From NCBI GenBank assembly GCA_002099365.1, contig MSED01000015.1, positions 2,542,001 through 2,606,000 on the forward strand: 64,000 nucleotides of DNA, read 5' to 3'. The notes beneath the pieces are model-generated. The model was not told where the DNA came from and did no database searches. It worked only from the letters and a program-made list of their open reading frames with translations. The translations under genes and the position numbers were made by a program. Source of the stretch: Phialophora verrucosa. Lineage: Eukaryota; Ascomycota; Eurotiomycetes; Chaetothyriales; Herpotrichiellaceae. Shown here in pieces: positions 11,647-22,202 of this stretch (its first letter is position 1; each line of letters begins with the position of its first letter).

Positions 11647-13620
11647 ATGGCGAAGAGGAAGCAGCCCGACCCTGATCTCGAGTCCGACCCTGACCACTCG
11701 GCCGCAGACACCCCTTCCAAGCGCCGAAGGCGGACAGCAGAAGCAGAGGAGACGCTCCCCAATGGACATCGCCACGATGGGGACGAGAATTCAATGGCAC
11801 AAGGGTCACCAGAAAAGCAGGATACCCCTTCACGAAGGATAAGGAAGCTTACCGCAAAGGCACGGGCACTACTCGGCGAAGAAGACCAAGATGAAGGAAG
11901 CCCTACTCCCAAGGTCAACGGCCGGACTCTCTTCGCGACGCCCAGGAAAAGCAAGGACAACGTTGCTACTGTGACGCCCTCAAGATCGGTCAAGGCAAAG
12001 GCAGACCGATCAGCAAAACGGAAGAGCGCGAGGCTTATAGCGGAAGCACAAACCCTCGTCGACGAGGATGGGGATGAGGATGTGTTTCAAGGCCAAGATG
12101 CACGACTAGCCAGGGAAATCCTCGATGACGAAGAACAGACAGATGAAGAGGATATTGAGGAAGTGGACGCGGACGCGGACCGTAACATCGAAGTCCCCGT
12201 CTCTGACGCAGACGCAGCGGGAGCAGGAACCACACCCACTCTCCGCAAACGCGGCAGACCCAGGACCGGGACCAGCACCAAAACCGCGACCCGGGCCACA
12301 AAGCCCGCTCGCTCGCCAACCCCCGACGGCGACATACCCCCCGAAGAACAATACTTCTACCAAACTCGGCCGGGCCCGCCTCAAGTCTCGAGCAATCGAT
12401 TCAACAGCATCAAACTTCTGACCCAGGAGGGATATCTCGAGCAGATCTCCTCGTGGAAAGACCCTCACGCGTCAGAGAAGGCCTTTCTGTCAAACCTCCA
12501 TGCCCGAGCCTTTCCGCAATGGATGTTTGAACTCGATGAAGGCTACAGCCTCTGTCTGTACGGCTACGGAAGCAAACGATCTCTAGTGACTCAGTTTGCG
12601 GAGTGGATGTGCCAGAGATGCCACTCCGACTCTGCCTCTCCACCACGGATCGTCATCCTGAACGGATACGTGCCCAAGCTCAACATTCGAAGCGTCCTCA
12701 ACACGATCGTCTCTGCCGCGACGGTAGGGGCAGAGCACGAGCACGAGCACGAAGACGAAGACGATCGCGACGCCCCGAGGCTCACAGGCCAGCCAGAGGA
12801 AATGCTCGATAGCCTACTCGGGCATTTGACTTCGAATCCACCACCGCAGGGCCCCCTCTACGTTATGGTCAACTCCATCGACGGACCCTCCCTCCGCCGC
12901 TCTGGGACCCAATCCCTCCTTGCGCGCCTGGCTGCCCACCCGACCGTGCATTTCGTCTGCACAGCCGACTCGACCGCCTTTCCTGCCATGTGGAACTCCA
13001 CCCACCTCGAGCACTTCCGCTTCGTATACCACGACTGTACGACCTTTGCGCCGTACGAGGCCGAGACCGAGATAGGCGGCGGAGGTGTGGTCGACAAAAT
13101 CCACGAATTGCTAGGCAGGAAAAGATCCCGCGTAGGGGGCAAAGAAGGCGTGGGCTACGTGCTCAAATCCCTACCCGAGAATGCCAGGAATCTGTACCGG
13201 TTGCTACTTTCCGAGATCCTGACACTCATGGACGATGGCGCAAACAATTGGGAGCGTACCACCACCCCGGACGAGGACGACGAGGAAGATCAAGATGAAG
13301 ACCAAGACCAAGACCAAGACTCGGGATCCAAACCACGGACGCGGAAGAAGAGGCAGAAGAAGCAGAAGAAGAAAAACGTCAAAGGGAAAGTGGCGGACCC
13401 GGCGGCGGCCGAGGAAGTAGGCGTCGAGTACCGCGCCCTGTACCGGAAGGCGTCCGAGGAATTCATCTGCAGCAGCGCCATGAACTTCCACTTCCTGCTG
13501 AAGGAGTTTCTGGACCACCAGATGATTACGAGCCGACGTGACGGCGTGTCTGGCGCGGAGATGCTGGGCGTGCCGCTGGGGAGAGAGGAGATGGAAGGCG
13601 TGCTTGAAGAACTCGTGTGA
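11647..13620 (+). CDS. ORC2: Origin recognition complex subunit 2
   Basis: Single exon, 657 residues. Orc2 is part of the six-subunit complex that marks replication origins and loads MCM. The first 240 residues are disordered, charged and rich in Lys/Arg/Ser/Asp, as in other fungal Orc2 proteins. The conserved part begins near residue 250 (NRFNSIKLLTQEGYLEQIS). It includes FPQWMFELDEGYSLCLYGYGSKR (starting about 288), the Orc2 version of the AAA+ P-loop region. RIVILNGYVPKLNIRSVLN and YVMVNSIDGPSLR follow. The end is a winged-helix region (YRKASEEFICSSAMNFHFLLKEFLDHQMITSR). An acidic Gln/Asp-rich insertion followed by a Lys-rich tract sits near residues 540-580 and probably arises from repeat expansion. 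The ATG at 11647 is the obvious start. Confidence 0.94.
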   Translation: MAKRKQPDPDLESDPDHSAADTPSKRRRRTAEAEETLPNGHRHDGDENSMAQGSPEKQDTPSRRIRKLTAKARALLGEEDQDEGSPTPKVNGRTLFATPRKSKDNVATVTPSRSVKAKADRSAKRKSARLIAEAQTLVDEDGDEDVFQGQDARLAREILDDEEQTDEEDIEEVDADADRNIEVPVSDADAAGAGTTPTLRKRGRPRTGTSTKTATRATKPARSPTPDGDIPPEEQYFYQTRPGPPQVSSNRFNSIKLLTQEGYLEQISSWKDPHASEKAFLSNLHARAFPQWMFELDEGYSLCLYGYGSKRSLVTQFAEWMCQRCHSDSASPPRIVILNGYVPKLNIRSVLNTIVSAATVGAEHEHEHEDEDDRDAPRLTGQPEEMLDSLLGHLTSNPPPQGPLYVMVNSIDGPSLRRSGTQSLLARLAAHPTVHFVCTADSTAFPAMWNSTHLEHFRFVYHDCTTFAPYEAETEIGGGGVVDKIHELLGRKRSRVGGKEGVGYVLKSLPENARNLYRLLLSEILTLMDDGANNWERTTTPDEDDEEDQDEDQDQDQDSGSKPRTRKKRQKKQKKKNVKGKVADPAAAEEVGVEYRALYRKASEEFICSSAMNFHFLLKEFLDHQMITSRRDGVSGAEMLGVPLGREEMEGVLEELV

Positions 13621-14279
13621 ATATTAATTCACTCCTTCGAGGATGACAGAGGGGAGCGAGAGAAAGAATATAACTTGATGCAACCACGGAGAGGTCTAAG
13701 ATTCTGCGGATTCTACGCATTCCTCGCAAGTGTATACGCTATTTGCAATGAAGTACTATAGAGTAGAGTAGATACGAGCCCCGAGTATGTAGACCGGAAA
13801 ACGCCATAACGATGCCCGTGCTCGTGCCCGTGCCGGTGCTTTCTGGGTTGCTCACTCCCCTCGTCACGTTCCCTGGCGTCCGTCCTCGTACTTAGTTTCA
13901 AATCAATCATCAATCATTCCCGATGTACTCCCGTACAGCACGGTACGCGCCAACCGCCAATGGGGGAGTATGCGCCCGCTGTTGGCCGAGAATGGCGTAA
14001 GTGAGAAGATTCTCGCCGTTAGTGGGCGTGGCGATCGACGGATACCGCGTCGTGCCCGTCAGAGATCGACCCGACCAGGCCAGACCAGGCCACAGAACCA
14101 GAAGCCAGCGGATGACGAGATCTCTTCTGGCCTCCTAGGGCAGGACATGACAGGTCCCCCTCGCTCGCTCTTCACTCGGTCACGCATATTACCACTCATC
14201 ACGCGGCAGGGTAGATGGGAGACGATCACCGCACCGTGACAACTAGACAGTCGGGCCTGCCTCCCTCTTTGCCCGCCTT
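13621..14279. other. Convergent spacer between ORC2 and PDX1
   Basis: About 660 bp that should hold both 3' ends. It contains a short GACCAGGCCA-type direct repeat near 14075-14095 but no recognisable gene. Confidence 0.45.
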
Positions 14280-15269
14280 TTACCAGCCCCGGCCGGCCAT
14301 CTTCTCCTTCTCACCCATACTTCCGACACTGATGCCCACCATGGCTTCACCCAGCCCGGTCGAGCACTCGGCCAGGACCTTGGCGTCGCGGAAATGCGTC
14401 GTCGCCTGCACGATGGCCTTTGCCCGCATGGCGGCGTTGCCGGACTTGAAGATCCCGGACCCGACAAAGACGCCATCACAGCCCAGCTGCATCATCAGCG
14501 CCGCGTCCGCGGGGGTGGCGATGCCGCCGGCCGCGAAATTCACCACGGGCAACCGGCCCAGCTCGGCCGTCTGTTTCAGCAGCGCGGCGTCGACTTCCAT
14601 CTCCCGGGCGAGGGCGCGGATGGCGAGCTCGCCCCCGTCGGCCAGGGTGGCCTGCGCGCGCGCAATGTCCCGCTTCACGGTCCGCATGTGTTTGACGGCC
14701 TCGACGACGTCGCCCGTGCCGGCCTCGCCTTTGGTGCGGATCATGGCGGCCCCCTCGGCGACGCGGCGCAGCGCCTCCCCGAGGTTCCGGCACCCGCACA
14801 CAAAGGGGACGCGGAACGGGGCTTTTTCCACGTGGAAGGTGTCGTCCGCGGGCGTGAGCACCTCGCTCTCGTCGATGTAGTCGACGCCCAGGCTCTCGAG
14901 GATCTGGCACTCGACAAAGTGCCCAATGCGGGCTTTGGCCATGACGGGGATCGTGACCGCGGCTTGGATCTCCTTGATCAACCCCGGGTCGCTCATCCTC
15001 GCGACGCCGCCTTGGGCGCGGATGTCGGCGGGGACACGCTCGAGGGCCATGACGGCGCAGGCGCCCGCCTCTTCGGCAATGCGGGCTTGTTCGGCGTTGA
15101 TGACGTCCATGATCACGCCGCCTTTGAGCATTTGCGCGAGGCCGGCTTTGATGGCGAACGAGGGCACGTCGTCGCCGTTGGTCTGCGAGGGGCCATTTTG
15201 GCTAGAGGATTGGACGGGTGTGGGGAGGGGGATCGTGCTGGACATGTTGGAGTTGTCGTTCATGACCAT
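14280..15269 (-). CDS. Pyridoxal 5'-phosphate synthase PDX1/SNZ subunit
   Basis: Single exon, about 329 residues from the ATG at 15269. In-frame ATGs at 15263 and 15245 are also possible. The enzyme builds vitamin B6 (PLP) from ribose 5-phosphate, glyceraldehyde 3-phosphate and ammonia supplied by PDX2. All family signatures are present: KGGVIMDV with the substrate-binding Asp55, VMALERVPADIR, IPVMAKARIGHF with Lys112 (equivalent to Bacillus PdxS Lys81), VDYIDESEVLTPAD, and RTKGEAGTG with Lys180 (equivalent to Lys149). The 40-residue N-terminal extension is Ser/Pro/Asn-rich and looks disordered. The glutaminase partner PDX2 is not in this window. The coding strand is very GC-rich, which explains the long antisense frames over it. 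Confidence 0.96.
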   Translation of the reverse strand: MVMNDNSNMSSTIPLPTPVQSSSQNGPSQTNGDDVPSFAIKAGLAQMLKGGVIMDVINAEQARIAEEAGACAVMALERVPADIRAQGGVARMSDPGLIKEIQAAVTIPVMAKARIGHFVECQILESLGVDYIDESEVLTPADDTFHVEKAPFRVPFVCGCRNLGEALRRVAEGAAMIRTKGEAGTGDVVEAVKHMRTVKRDIARAQATLADGGELAIRALAREMEVDAALLKQTAELGRLPVVNFAAGGIATPADAALMMQLGCDGVFVGSGIFKSGNAAMRAKAIVQATTHFRDAKVLAECSTGLGEAMVGISVGSMGEKEKMAGRGW

Positions 15270-16380
15270 TCTGAGGGGAGGGGAGGAGTGGTGCTTGAGC
15301 ACGCGAGAAGGAAGGGGAACAGGTGAGGACGTGTCTGGAGTTCGGTCTCGACGAGAAGGCTATTTGTAGAGGGGAAAAGAACTCGAATCCGGGTCAAAGT
15401 CAAGTTGTCTGTAAAGAGGAGGGAAGTTGGAAAGTCGATCTCAATGGAGAGAGAAGGGAGAGAAAAAAGTCTGGAGGCGGCGAGGAGGCGGCGAGGTGAA
15501 GGACTCAAAGTTGAGTCACCACGAGCTCAATCCCCCCACAACGCAGAAACCTAAGCTAAACTCAACACGAACATGCAAGTAATAAACAGTAAAGCCGCCC
15601 AATGAGGACACACGCTGTGACTGTGACGGAGCGTATATCGTGTGCGTGTGTGGCGAGACGGGAAGGGCGATACGCCTTAAGACAAGGACCTTCGAGAAGG
15701 AAAAAAATTATTCTGAGTTCCCCGCGCCGTGGGACTGGGACCGAATTCGGATCTTGGATGGAGAGGCCGAGACTGAGACCGAGACTGAGATGCCCGTCGG
15801 ACAAGCTGCCTGCAAGGACCCGGGGCCAAGCCAGGCGTGGGAGTCCCGAGGCCACGACGCCTAATTGCCCCTCAACTGCCCGGCGCCCCGGGCGCCTCCG
15901 GAGTACAGCGCCAACTACGAGTACATATATACGGCACATACGATAATAGGCACCGCCGTGATAGGCGCTGGTAAGCGGATGGTGTCCCGCTTACTCATCC
16001 ACCTCCTCTCTGCTTTGCGACCGCTATTACTCACCTCCGCAAATCTTTTCCCACCAGCTCCTCTCAAATAAGCTCAGGAACCCCTCTCTTGAACGCGAGA
16101 AGCTACAGGTGCGAATCCTGGATTCGAGCCAGCGGTTTCACCCCGAGGTGATGGAATGAAAGAGCTTGATGAGATGCTCGATGAGATAAGAGAAGACCAC
16201 AAGGCCTCATTCTTCCGTTCCCTTCCTCCCTTGCTCTCTCTCTCCCCCCCTTCTTCTGCTCGTGACCCGCAGCTTGAGTTTTCTCGATGCGTTGCTCAAA
16301 TGCTGTGCTGTGCCGCTGCTGTACATCGGAACCTCCTCCTCCATACCGTCCCACGCGACATGACCATAGTATAGCTCACC
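15270..16380. other. Divergent promoter region, PDX1 / F-box gene
   Basis: About 1.1 kb between divergent starts. It contains a short GAGACTGAGACC-type repeat near 15765-15790 and pyrimidine-rich tracts at 16210-16260, just before the F-box gene. No coding region was supported. Confidence 0.45.
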
Positions 16381-18003
16381 ATGTCCCCCGATATCAAGAC
16401 CGACGGACTGGCCCTACTGGCTATAGCTCCGAAATCCCCATCCATGTCAATCCCAGACCTCTCTGAGGACGTATTCCTGCTCGTATTACACGGCATATCT
16501 GCATGGGATGTCGTCTCTTGTCAGCGAGTGTCCCGGGCGTGGCGCACCGCATTCTCCAAGGACGAGTATATCCGCTTTGTCTTGCAGTCCTACCGAAGGG
16601 CGAGGGAAATCCGAGCCTTGCCGCCGGGAGGGCTAAACTTTCACTCTGCACCCGGGTCCACATCCGTAAATTGGAAACACATTCTACTCTCCGTTGCATC
16701 GCGCTATCACAACCTGACTCAAGGCAAGACGAGGAAGATCGACCGCTACCCCATGGCACCGCTTGATCAATTAGGCGACTTCTTTGCCGTGGGCCAATGG
16801 GACTACCACGAGAGTCAGCCAGGGGGTCGTCTGTACTACGAGACTGCCGCCATGCATTTGAAAATAGGGCTGAAGCCTTACCTGTTCAGACCTACCCTGT
16901 GGTCGTACGACGACGGTCTCTTGGTCTATGCCCCCGCGATATGCGGAGAATATGGTCATTTCCCACAAGTATTGGCTCTGCTGGATGTTGCAGTTGGCAA
17001 GAAGTATCCTATCCCTTTCAATGCTCGGGACAAGATCATTCGCAACCTTCGGCTCAAAGATCGCACGTTGATCGTGGAATGGGCCGAGAAGGATCCTTTC
17101 CACAATCTGAACGCGATGGAGCAGGTCAACAGACATTTTGCCAACTGTTTTGACGTCCGTCCGGGTGACGACGGCAGCAGCTGGGCCGTGACGTGGCGTT
17201 CTGAGTGGAAGATGCATTTTCTCGGTCTGCCTCCGAACTACCATGACAGGTTCTTCTCCACGCACAACGCGACGCATTATGCCGTATATTTCTGGCAGCC
17301 CAACCGCAGTATGTACACTGGGGATGAGGAGCTTCCGATCGAATCTCTCTCCGTGTGGGATATCTCTGCGCACTCCTGTTATCAGCCGTCCATGGATCCG
17401 GCTGGGAAACGTCGGCCGCCCGACGAGGAAGGCCCTTTTATCGTGTCCCGGTTCTCTTTCAACCAACTGGACTTCTTCGGCATTCGCCAGCGTTCCACCG
17501 TATCACTGATGTCCTTGCAGCTCGACTCCGAGGCCTTGTCACTAACGGTGCGTGAAAATGTCGGCGTCGCAGGCCAAGGCTACTTTGATCCAGCGGAGCG
17601 CTTGTGGTGTGCAAAGACGACATCGTTCCCCTTTGTCGGAGAAGGACCAAGGCTGTATAGGGAATGGGAGGGCAATCTTCCTCCTTATCGTGGACACTGT
17701 AGCATGGAGAGCGCTGATGTCGAAGAGAGTGAACGGTGGTTCCTGCCCGTCATGGACGTGGTCGACTCTCTCGCCGGCGTGAGGTTAAGCTTGGTCGAAA
17801 CATGCTTCTCCGGTCAGAGCGTGGAGAACAAGCTCGTAGTCAGAGCGAAAGTAGAGGAAGCTGAAGACGGCGATGAAGGCTCGTGGGCAACGCTCGACGA
17901 TGAGGTCGCCTGCGAAGTGTCCAGCATGGGCCGGATTGCGGGCGACGAGCGGTGGCTTATAGGTCAGAATGAGCGTATGGAGGTTGTGGTCCTGAAATTC
18001 TGA
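16381..18003 (+). CDS. F-box domain protein of unknown target
   Basis: Single exon, 540 residues. An F-box is readable at about residues 24-60 (IPDLSEDVFLLVLHGISAWD followed by VVSCQRVSRAWRTAF), with the usual Leu-Pro-like start and the Cys-x-x-Val-Cys/Ser-x-x-W core. F-boxes bind Skp1 in SCF ubiquitin ligases, and the rest of the protein normally selects the target. The remaining 480 residues lack clear WD40 or leucine-rich repeats. Many aromatic and Trp/Tyr residues suggest a beta-propeller-like or unknown folded region, but this is a guess. Such orphan F-box proteins are common in filamentous ascomycetes. The ATG at 16381 is preceded by a short AT-rich stretch and is the first in frame. 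Confidence 0.8.
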   Translation: MSPDIKTDGLALLAIAPKSPSMSIPDLSEDVFLLVLHGISAWDVVSCQRVSRAWRTAFSKDEYIRFVLQSYRRAREIRALPPGGLNFHSAPGSTSVNWKHILLSVASRYHNLTQGKTRKIDRYPMAPLDQLGDFFAVGQWDYHESQPGGRLYYETAAMHLKIGLKPYLFRPTLWSYDDGLLVYAPAICGEYGHFPQVLALLDVAVGKKYPIPFNARDKIIRNLRLKDRTLIVEWAEKDPFHNLNAMEQVNRHFANCFDVRPGDDGSSWAVTWRSEWKMHFLGLPPNYHDRFFSTHNATHYAVYFWQPNRSMYTGDEELPIESLSVWDISAHSCYQPSMDPAGKRRPPDEEGPFIVSRFSFNQLDFFGIRQRSTVSLMSLQLDSEALSLTVRENVGVAGQGYFDPAERLWCAKTTSFPFVGEGPRLYREWEGNLPPYRGHCSMESADVEESERWFLPVMDVVDSLAGVRLSLVETCFSGQSVENKLVVRAKVEEAEDGDEGSWATLDDEVACEVSSMGRIAGDERWLIGQNERMEVVVLKF

Positions 18004-19425
18004 AGAGACTGGTTCGAGTGTTACACTAGCTAGTCGATTTTGATAAAAGGACCTGAAGGCATAGAAATTCATCCATCCAGCATGGCACCAGTGAACGTCT
18101 ATTGTTCCTCCTCTTCCATCTCTGCTGGTGACTTGGCAAGCGGTGGCGATGTTGGGGTCAGAGTCATTGGAGGTGTTTTGCGCGGCGCCTGAGGGTTGTC
18201 TGGAAAGAGAGCTCTGCTCATGAATGGAAACGAAAGCTTTCAGTGCTAGCGACGACGCATTGTGGAAGGGCGCGCCCAAACAGTTTGAGGATTTGTACAA
18301 TTGTTTTGGTAGCCTGATGCAGGCACAACTTCTCCCTGAGACGTTGAGCAGGCGCCCCTAATAGACTGCTAGCCATTGATTCATAGCCTCTAACCCCGCC
18401 TATCGTGCACCTTGTGTATGCCTAACCGGGAGCTGCCCATCGCCTTTTGTGCCTAACAACAGTCCGCCCTTGCCAAATGCCAAACATCATGCGCCATGGC
18501 TGCTAGCCATTTCGATTCACCCCCCTTGCGCATGTGCTCACCTCGGCGTCCAAATAGTCCCTGCCTTTTTCCTAGCCCCTAACACCTACGCTTGAACGCT
18601 TGGACGCTTGGACGCTGACGATAAAGTTCGAATGTTTGTACAGTGAAATAGCTAGACATGTTAGCTTCAGCACTTAAGCCCGTATAGATTGCAGTTGGAG
18701 CAGCATACCTAACATAAAGGATGATAGATCAATACCGATGTAGATGGCGGTTGTTATTGGGAACACCGAAGGCATTCCCGCTAAGCATGCCGCCCGGTGG
18801 GAGGATGGTTTTGGTGAGAAGATGGTGCCAGTGAGACTTTAGTGGTCGGAATAAAGTGCTTTGGTAGTCCATGATGCTTCCAGGAGTGACGCGGAGGTAT
18901 TTGCGTCACCGCCGGCTGAGATTTTGTGAGACTCGGTGGCCGTATAGGCATTTTGTCGGGCCGATTGTGTGTTGATGCCATGATGGCGCTGGCAGCTCGT
19001 TGAGCCGCAATGAGGCGGTTGATGGACATGATGATAGTTGTGGTCTTTTGATCGTTGGCAGCCACGAGGGTGGTACAGAAATTGAGCGGTGCCATTTCTA
19101 GCGCAGAGTATGCTCTATTAAGCATCAACGAGTGACGGGATTGTAGTTTGATAGATTGATAGTGATGGTTGCAGATGTGAAGAAGATACAGCAACGGAAG
19201 CTTGGTAGCGACAAGGCTGCTGGTGACGATGTCTTCCAAGCATTAGCGAGCGACGAGGTAGTAGTGTTATAGGTTTGAGGTGTAAGTGGCAATTGAGGTG
19301 TGAATAGGTTGAGCGACGTAGTCTCGACAAGGGTATTGGTTACGAAGCCCTCCAAGTATCGACTCGTCAATTGGAAGCGACGAGGTTCTCTCTCTGTGTT
19401 CCGAGAGCACGGTTGCTGGCGTGAT
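18004..19425. other. Gene-free stretch before the minisatellites
   Basis: No supported gene. There is a short direct repeat GCTTGGAC at about 18595-18615. From about 19200 onward, diverged copies of the 87 bp unit described in the next entry begin to appear (for example CTTCCAAGCATTAGCGAG near 19232 and CTCCAAGTATCGACTCG near 19350). Reading frames on the minus strand here are low in complexity and are explained by the repeat. Confidence 0.5.
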
Positions 19426-19626
19426 GGTGATGCCCTCCCAAGCATCATGCTGTCAAGAAGTAACGACAAGCTTCTCTCTCTGTGCTTGAGGGGCACTTTG
19501 GTTTGTGATAGTGGTGATGCCCTCCCAAGCATCATGCTGTCAAGAAGTAACGACAAGCTTCTCTCTCTGTGCTGGAGGAGCACTCTTGGTTTGTGATAGT
19601 GGTGATGCCCTCCCAAGCATCCAGTG
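19426..19626. repeat. Tandem minisatellite, about 87 bp unit
   Basis: The block beginning GGTGATGCCCTCCCAAGCAT starts at 19426, again at 19513 and again at 19601, a period of 87-88 bp. The first two units are nearly identical: each continues with a CATGCTGTCAAGAAGTAACG segment and a CTTCTCTCTCTGTGCT segment. The third is cut short after the shared head. More diverged relatives precede the array between about 19200 and 19425. A 266-residue frame reads across the array on the minus strand, with a repeated peptide containing RERSLSLLLDSMMLGRASP. I see no independent evidence that it is a gene. Confidence 0.85.
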
Positions 19627-20134
19627 GTGGTAGTGGCCAAATCATCGTCGACGTTCTCCATTGTCGAAATGAGTGTGATGTTTTGTTTGAAGGTAAAGAG
19701 CGACAAATGAGTACTGAGCGCTTTGTTGTGGGCGTGATTGCAGAGTGAATGTCTTGTAAAGCGAGCGGCTGTTGTGAAAGACTGTGTAGCTTTGCGTCTG
19801 TTGGCTGTGGAGTGTACCAACGGCGAATCTGTAGCGAGTGTCGTGATGCTTTTTGACTGTGCCCTCGATCTGACGAAGCAGAAGATCGAGGCTGGCAAGC
19901 TCAGGACGAGTCGCACTGCCTTCATATCTGGCAGGAAGATTGACAGTGCTGCCGCTTTGTGCTCTGGCTGTGAAGCTCTTGTCGCTTTGAAATTCAGACT
20001 GGCAGACTGGACGAGTTCAGAGGACCTATTGTTCTGAGGGAACCCGCACCGAAGTGAAACGGGGCAGCTTTGCGCCTGCGAGATTAACGTGAGTCCCTGC
20101 TTAGCTCACGAGGTCTTGAACTCTGGCCGTTCCG

Positions 20135-20370
20135 ATCCCCGCCAATATTGTACAAAGCACTCATGGCGATTACAGGATGGCTGCCACACCAATCCCCACC
20201 AATGTTGTGCGTACTCATGGCGATTCCAGGATGGTTGGCTGGCCGAACCACTCCCCGCCAGTATTGTATGTTACTCATGGCGATTACAGGAGGGTTGTCG
20301 AACAAATCCAATCCCCACCAATGTTGTATGTTGAATACTCATGGCGATTACAGGATGGTTGTTGACAGTC
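20135..20370. repeat. Tandem repeat, four units of about 57-61 bp
   Basis: Four copies of a unit start at about 20135, 20192, 20250 and 20311. Each has the pattern ATCCCC(G/A)CCA(A/G)T(A/G)TTGT, then ACTCATGGCGATTACAGGATGG with minor changes. The spacing varies (57, 58 and 61 bp) because of small indels in the stretch between the two conserved blocks. The two blocks are better conserved than the linker, which suggests an older duplication that has drifted. It lies 0.5 kb from the 87 bp array but shares no sequence with it. Confidence 0.85.
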
Positions 20371-20661
20371 CAGTCTGCGACAGTCTGGGGGAAACCGCTG
20401 TTATCAGGCATTGGCGCCTTGCTCGAGTTGAGTTGGCCGCGGTCCCGCTATCTAGTCCTTCTACTCGACCGTCCATCTCTGTGAGAGACGACGGATGCGA
20501 GGCAAGGAGTAGAATCGGATGGAGGAGAGAGGAGAAGAGAGAGGAGGAGTGTCTGGCCGAGCAGCAGACATTGGCGCGCCACTGGATCCTTCCCAGATGT
20601 CCCAGAGCTCGCTGGGACATTGGGAGAAGGAGAAGTCTGACGCCGCCGTGTTGCCATTCCA

Positions 20662-20720
20662 CCTCTTGAGGAGTTGCTTGAGGTGGTTCTTGAGCAAGAA
20701 CCACCTTGTGCCCCAAGAGG
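20662..20720. other. Strong hairpin-forming inverted repeat
   Basis: AGGTGGTTCTTG at 20681-20692 and CAAGAACCACCT at 20695-20706 are perfect reverse complements separated by only two bases. An outer pair, CCTCTTG (20662-20668) and CAAGAGG (20714-20720), can extend the stem around unpaired internal loops. The structure could form in DNA or in RNA of either strand. No promoter or known RNA family is evident. Confidence 0.6.
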
Positions 20721-22202
20721 CCTCCATCTTCACGATAGAGATACAGATGCCCATTGTGAATGATGGGATCTGGGAGATTTTTGAGGAGAGAGAAGAGTGT
20801 CGGTGTTGTGGTTGTGTTTCTGCAGGGCAGACGCAATCAGTAATTGCCAACGTGGCACCAAAGAGGGCGGGAACAAAAGACTTACAGAGTATCGTCGCTG
20901 TTGTTGTTGCTGTTTTCGCTCGTTTCTAGAAGCAGACACCATCAGCAACCGTAGTGGGAGTCGTTGACCATGGCGTTGCTTACCAGGACGTGTACTTCTA
21001 CAGAGAAAGAAGAGAAGAAGAAGAGGAAAGAAGAGGAAAAAGTCGTTGGGGAGGGACGTCCTTCGGTGGCTGGGAGCCACAGGCTGGTTGGCAGCGTAAT
21101 TCTGAGTCATTGATGGCAATCGAGGTTAATTGAAGCTGGCTCCTCAGCACAACGACGAGGAGGCGTGGGCGGAACCGCATGCAAATGGCTAACCACGCCC
21201 AACGCAGTCGCCGTCCGTCCAGAAGCTCAACTTTGTTGCAGTTTGGCGTTGAAGAACCCACTCCCAACCTCATACCGTGTTCCGAGCCAATGCTGTGTCG
21301 CTGGGCATGGAGCATGCCGACAATTTGCTGCATCATTCGATCCACCTACCTGTGAAGCTCTCTTCGGCTCCCACCCACACTGCAGTTGAACATGAAGCGC
21401 TCTCGACTGAGTGAGAGGCCAACTCGATGACTTTCTCAAAGGACGCTCCATTCAACACAGACGACATATCTGAAACCATTGGCACCGTCGCCGGTTACTC
21501 AGGGGGTAATGAGTTGCGTGAAGTGTTCGGCGAACTCCTGGTCCGTGCCCGACAACGTGGACTAGCGCGGGTTGAAGTACGTCGGAGCACCTGGTTTCTC
21601 GTGCACAGCGACGTCGACGAGCAGCCTGGAATACAAAACAGAATCTTTGGTAGCTAAAGTGTCGTGGGTCGGCGAAGAAACCATCATTGTACTTAGATGT
21701 CCGAGTAGAAAGTGTGGAGGACAAGATGAGAATGAGAGATCAAGGCTCTACAGCAAGTGTTAGACGGAAATGAGAAGGACGGGAGGGTAGAAGGGAGGAC
21801 TACCTCCGGGGGGAGCGAAATCCCTATATATAGGCAAATTTGGCCATCTAATGGCCCCCAATATCACACATCCTTTGTTTGACGTCTAAGCTCGCTTCCC
21901 GGACTAGTCTCGGCTGCTTCTGCTGAGCTTGACGATCGTCAACGATCCTCGCACCTTCAGATTACGGTTGAGCACCGACTGGCATGTGTGGGCAAGGCTA
22001 CGGTACTATATACCAACCGCATTGCGCATCAGTACTTAGTAAGCGACAAGTTGGTGACAAGGGTACCCAGGCGGGATACCATCACTACTCGTACTAGTCA
22101 TTTGATCCGTGTGCAGAAGCCCCACGGGTAGTGAATTAGGAGCTATCCATTGTTTGATACAGTTGTATAGAGTAGGGAGGCTAACTAACATACCACACTC
22201 CC
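20721..22202. other. Gene-free stretch 3' of the FAD monooxygenase gene
   Basis: About 1.5 kb without a supportable gene. A purine-rich tract lies at 21002-21045. The short reading frames on both strands show no domain. The last part is the presumed 3' end of the minus-strand monooxygenase gene. Confidence 0.45.

Noticed and set aside
14394..15326. 310-residue plus-strand frame antisense to PDX1
   Set aside because: It mirrors a very GC-rich conserved gene on the other strand. Such frames are expected by chance there.
16100..16145. Possible tRNA gene around GGTGCGAATCC
   Set aside because: The T-arm-like match lacks the GGTTCRANYCC pattern, and no acceptor or anticodon stem can be folded around it.
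19125..19925. 266-residue minus-strand open frame over the 87 bp repeats
   Set aside because: Its length is explained by the tandem repeat (a multiple of three), composition is low-complexity, and no domain or splice context supports it.
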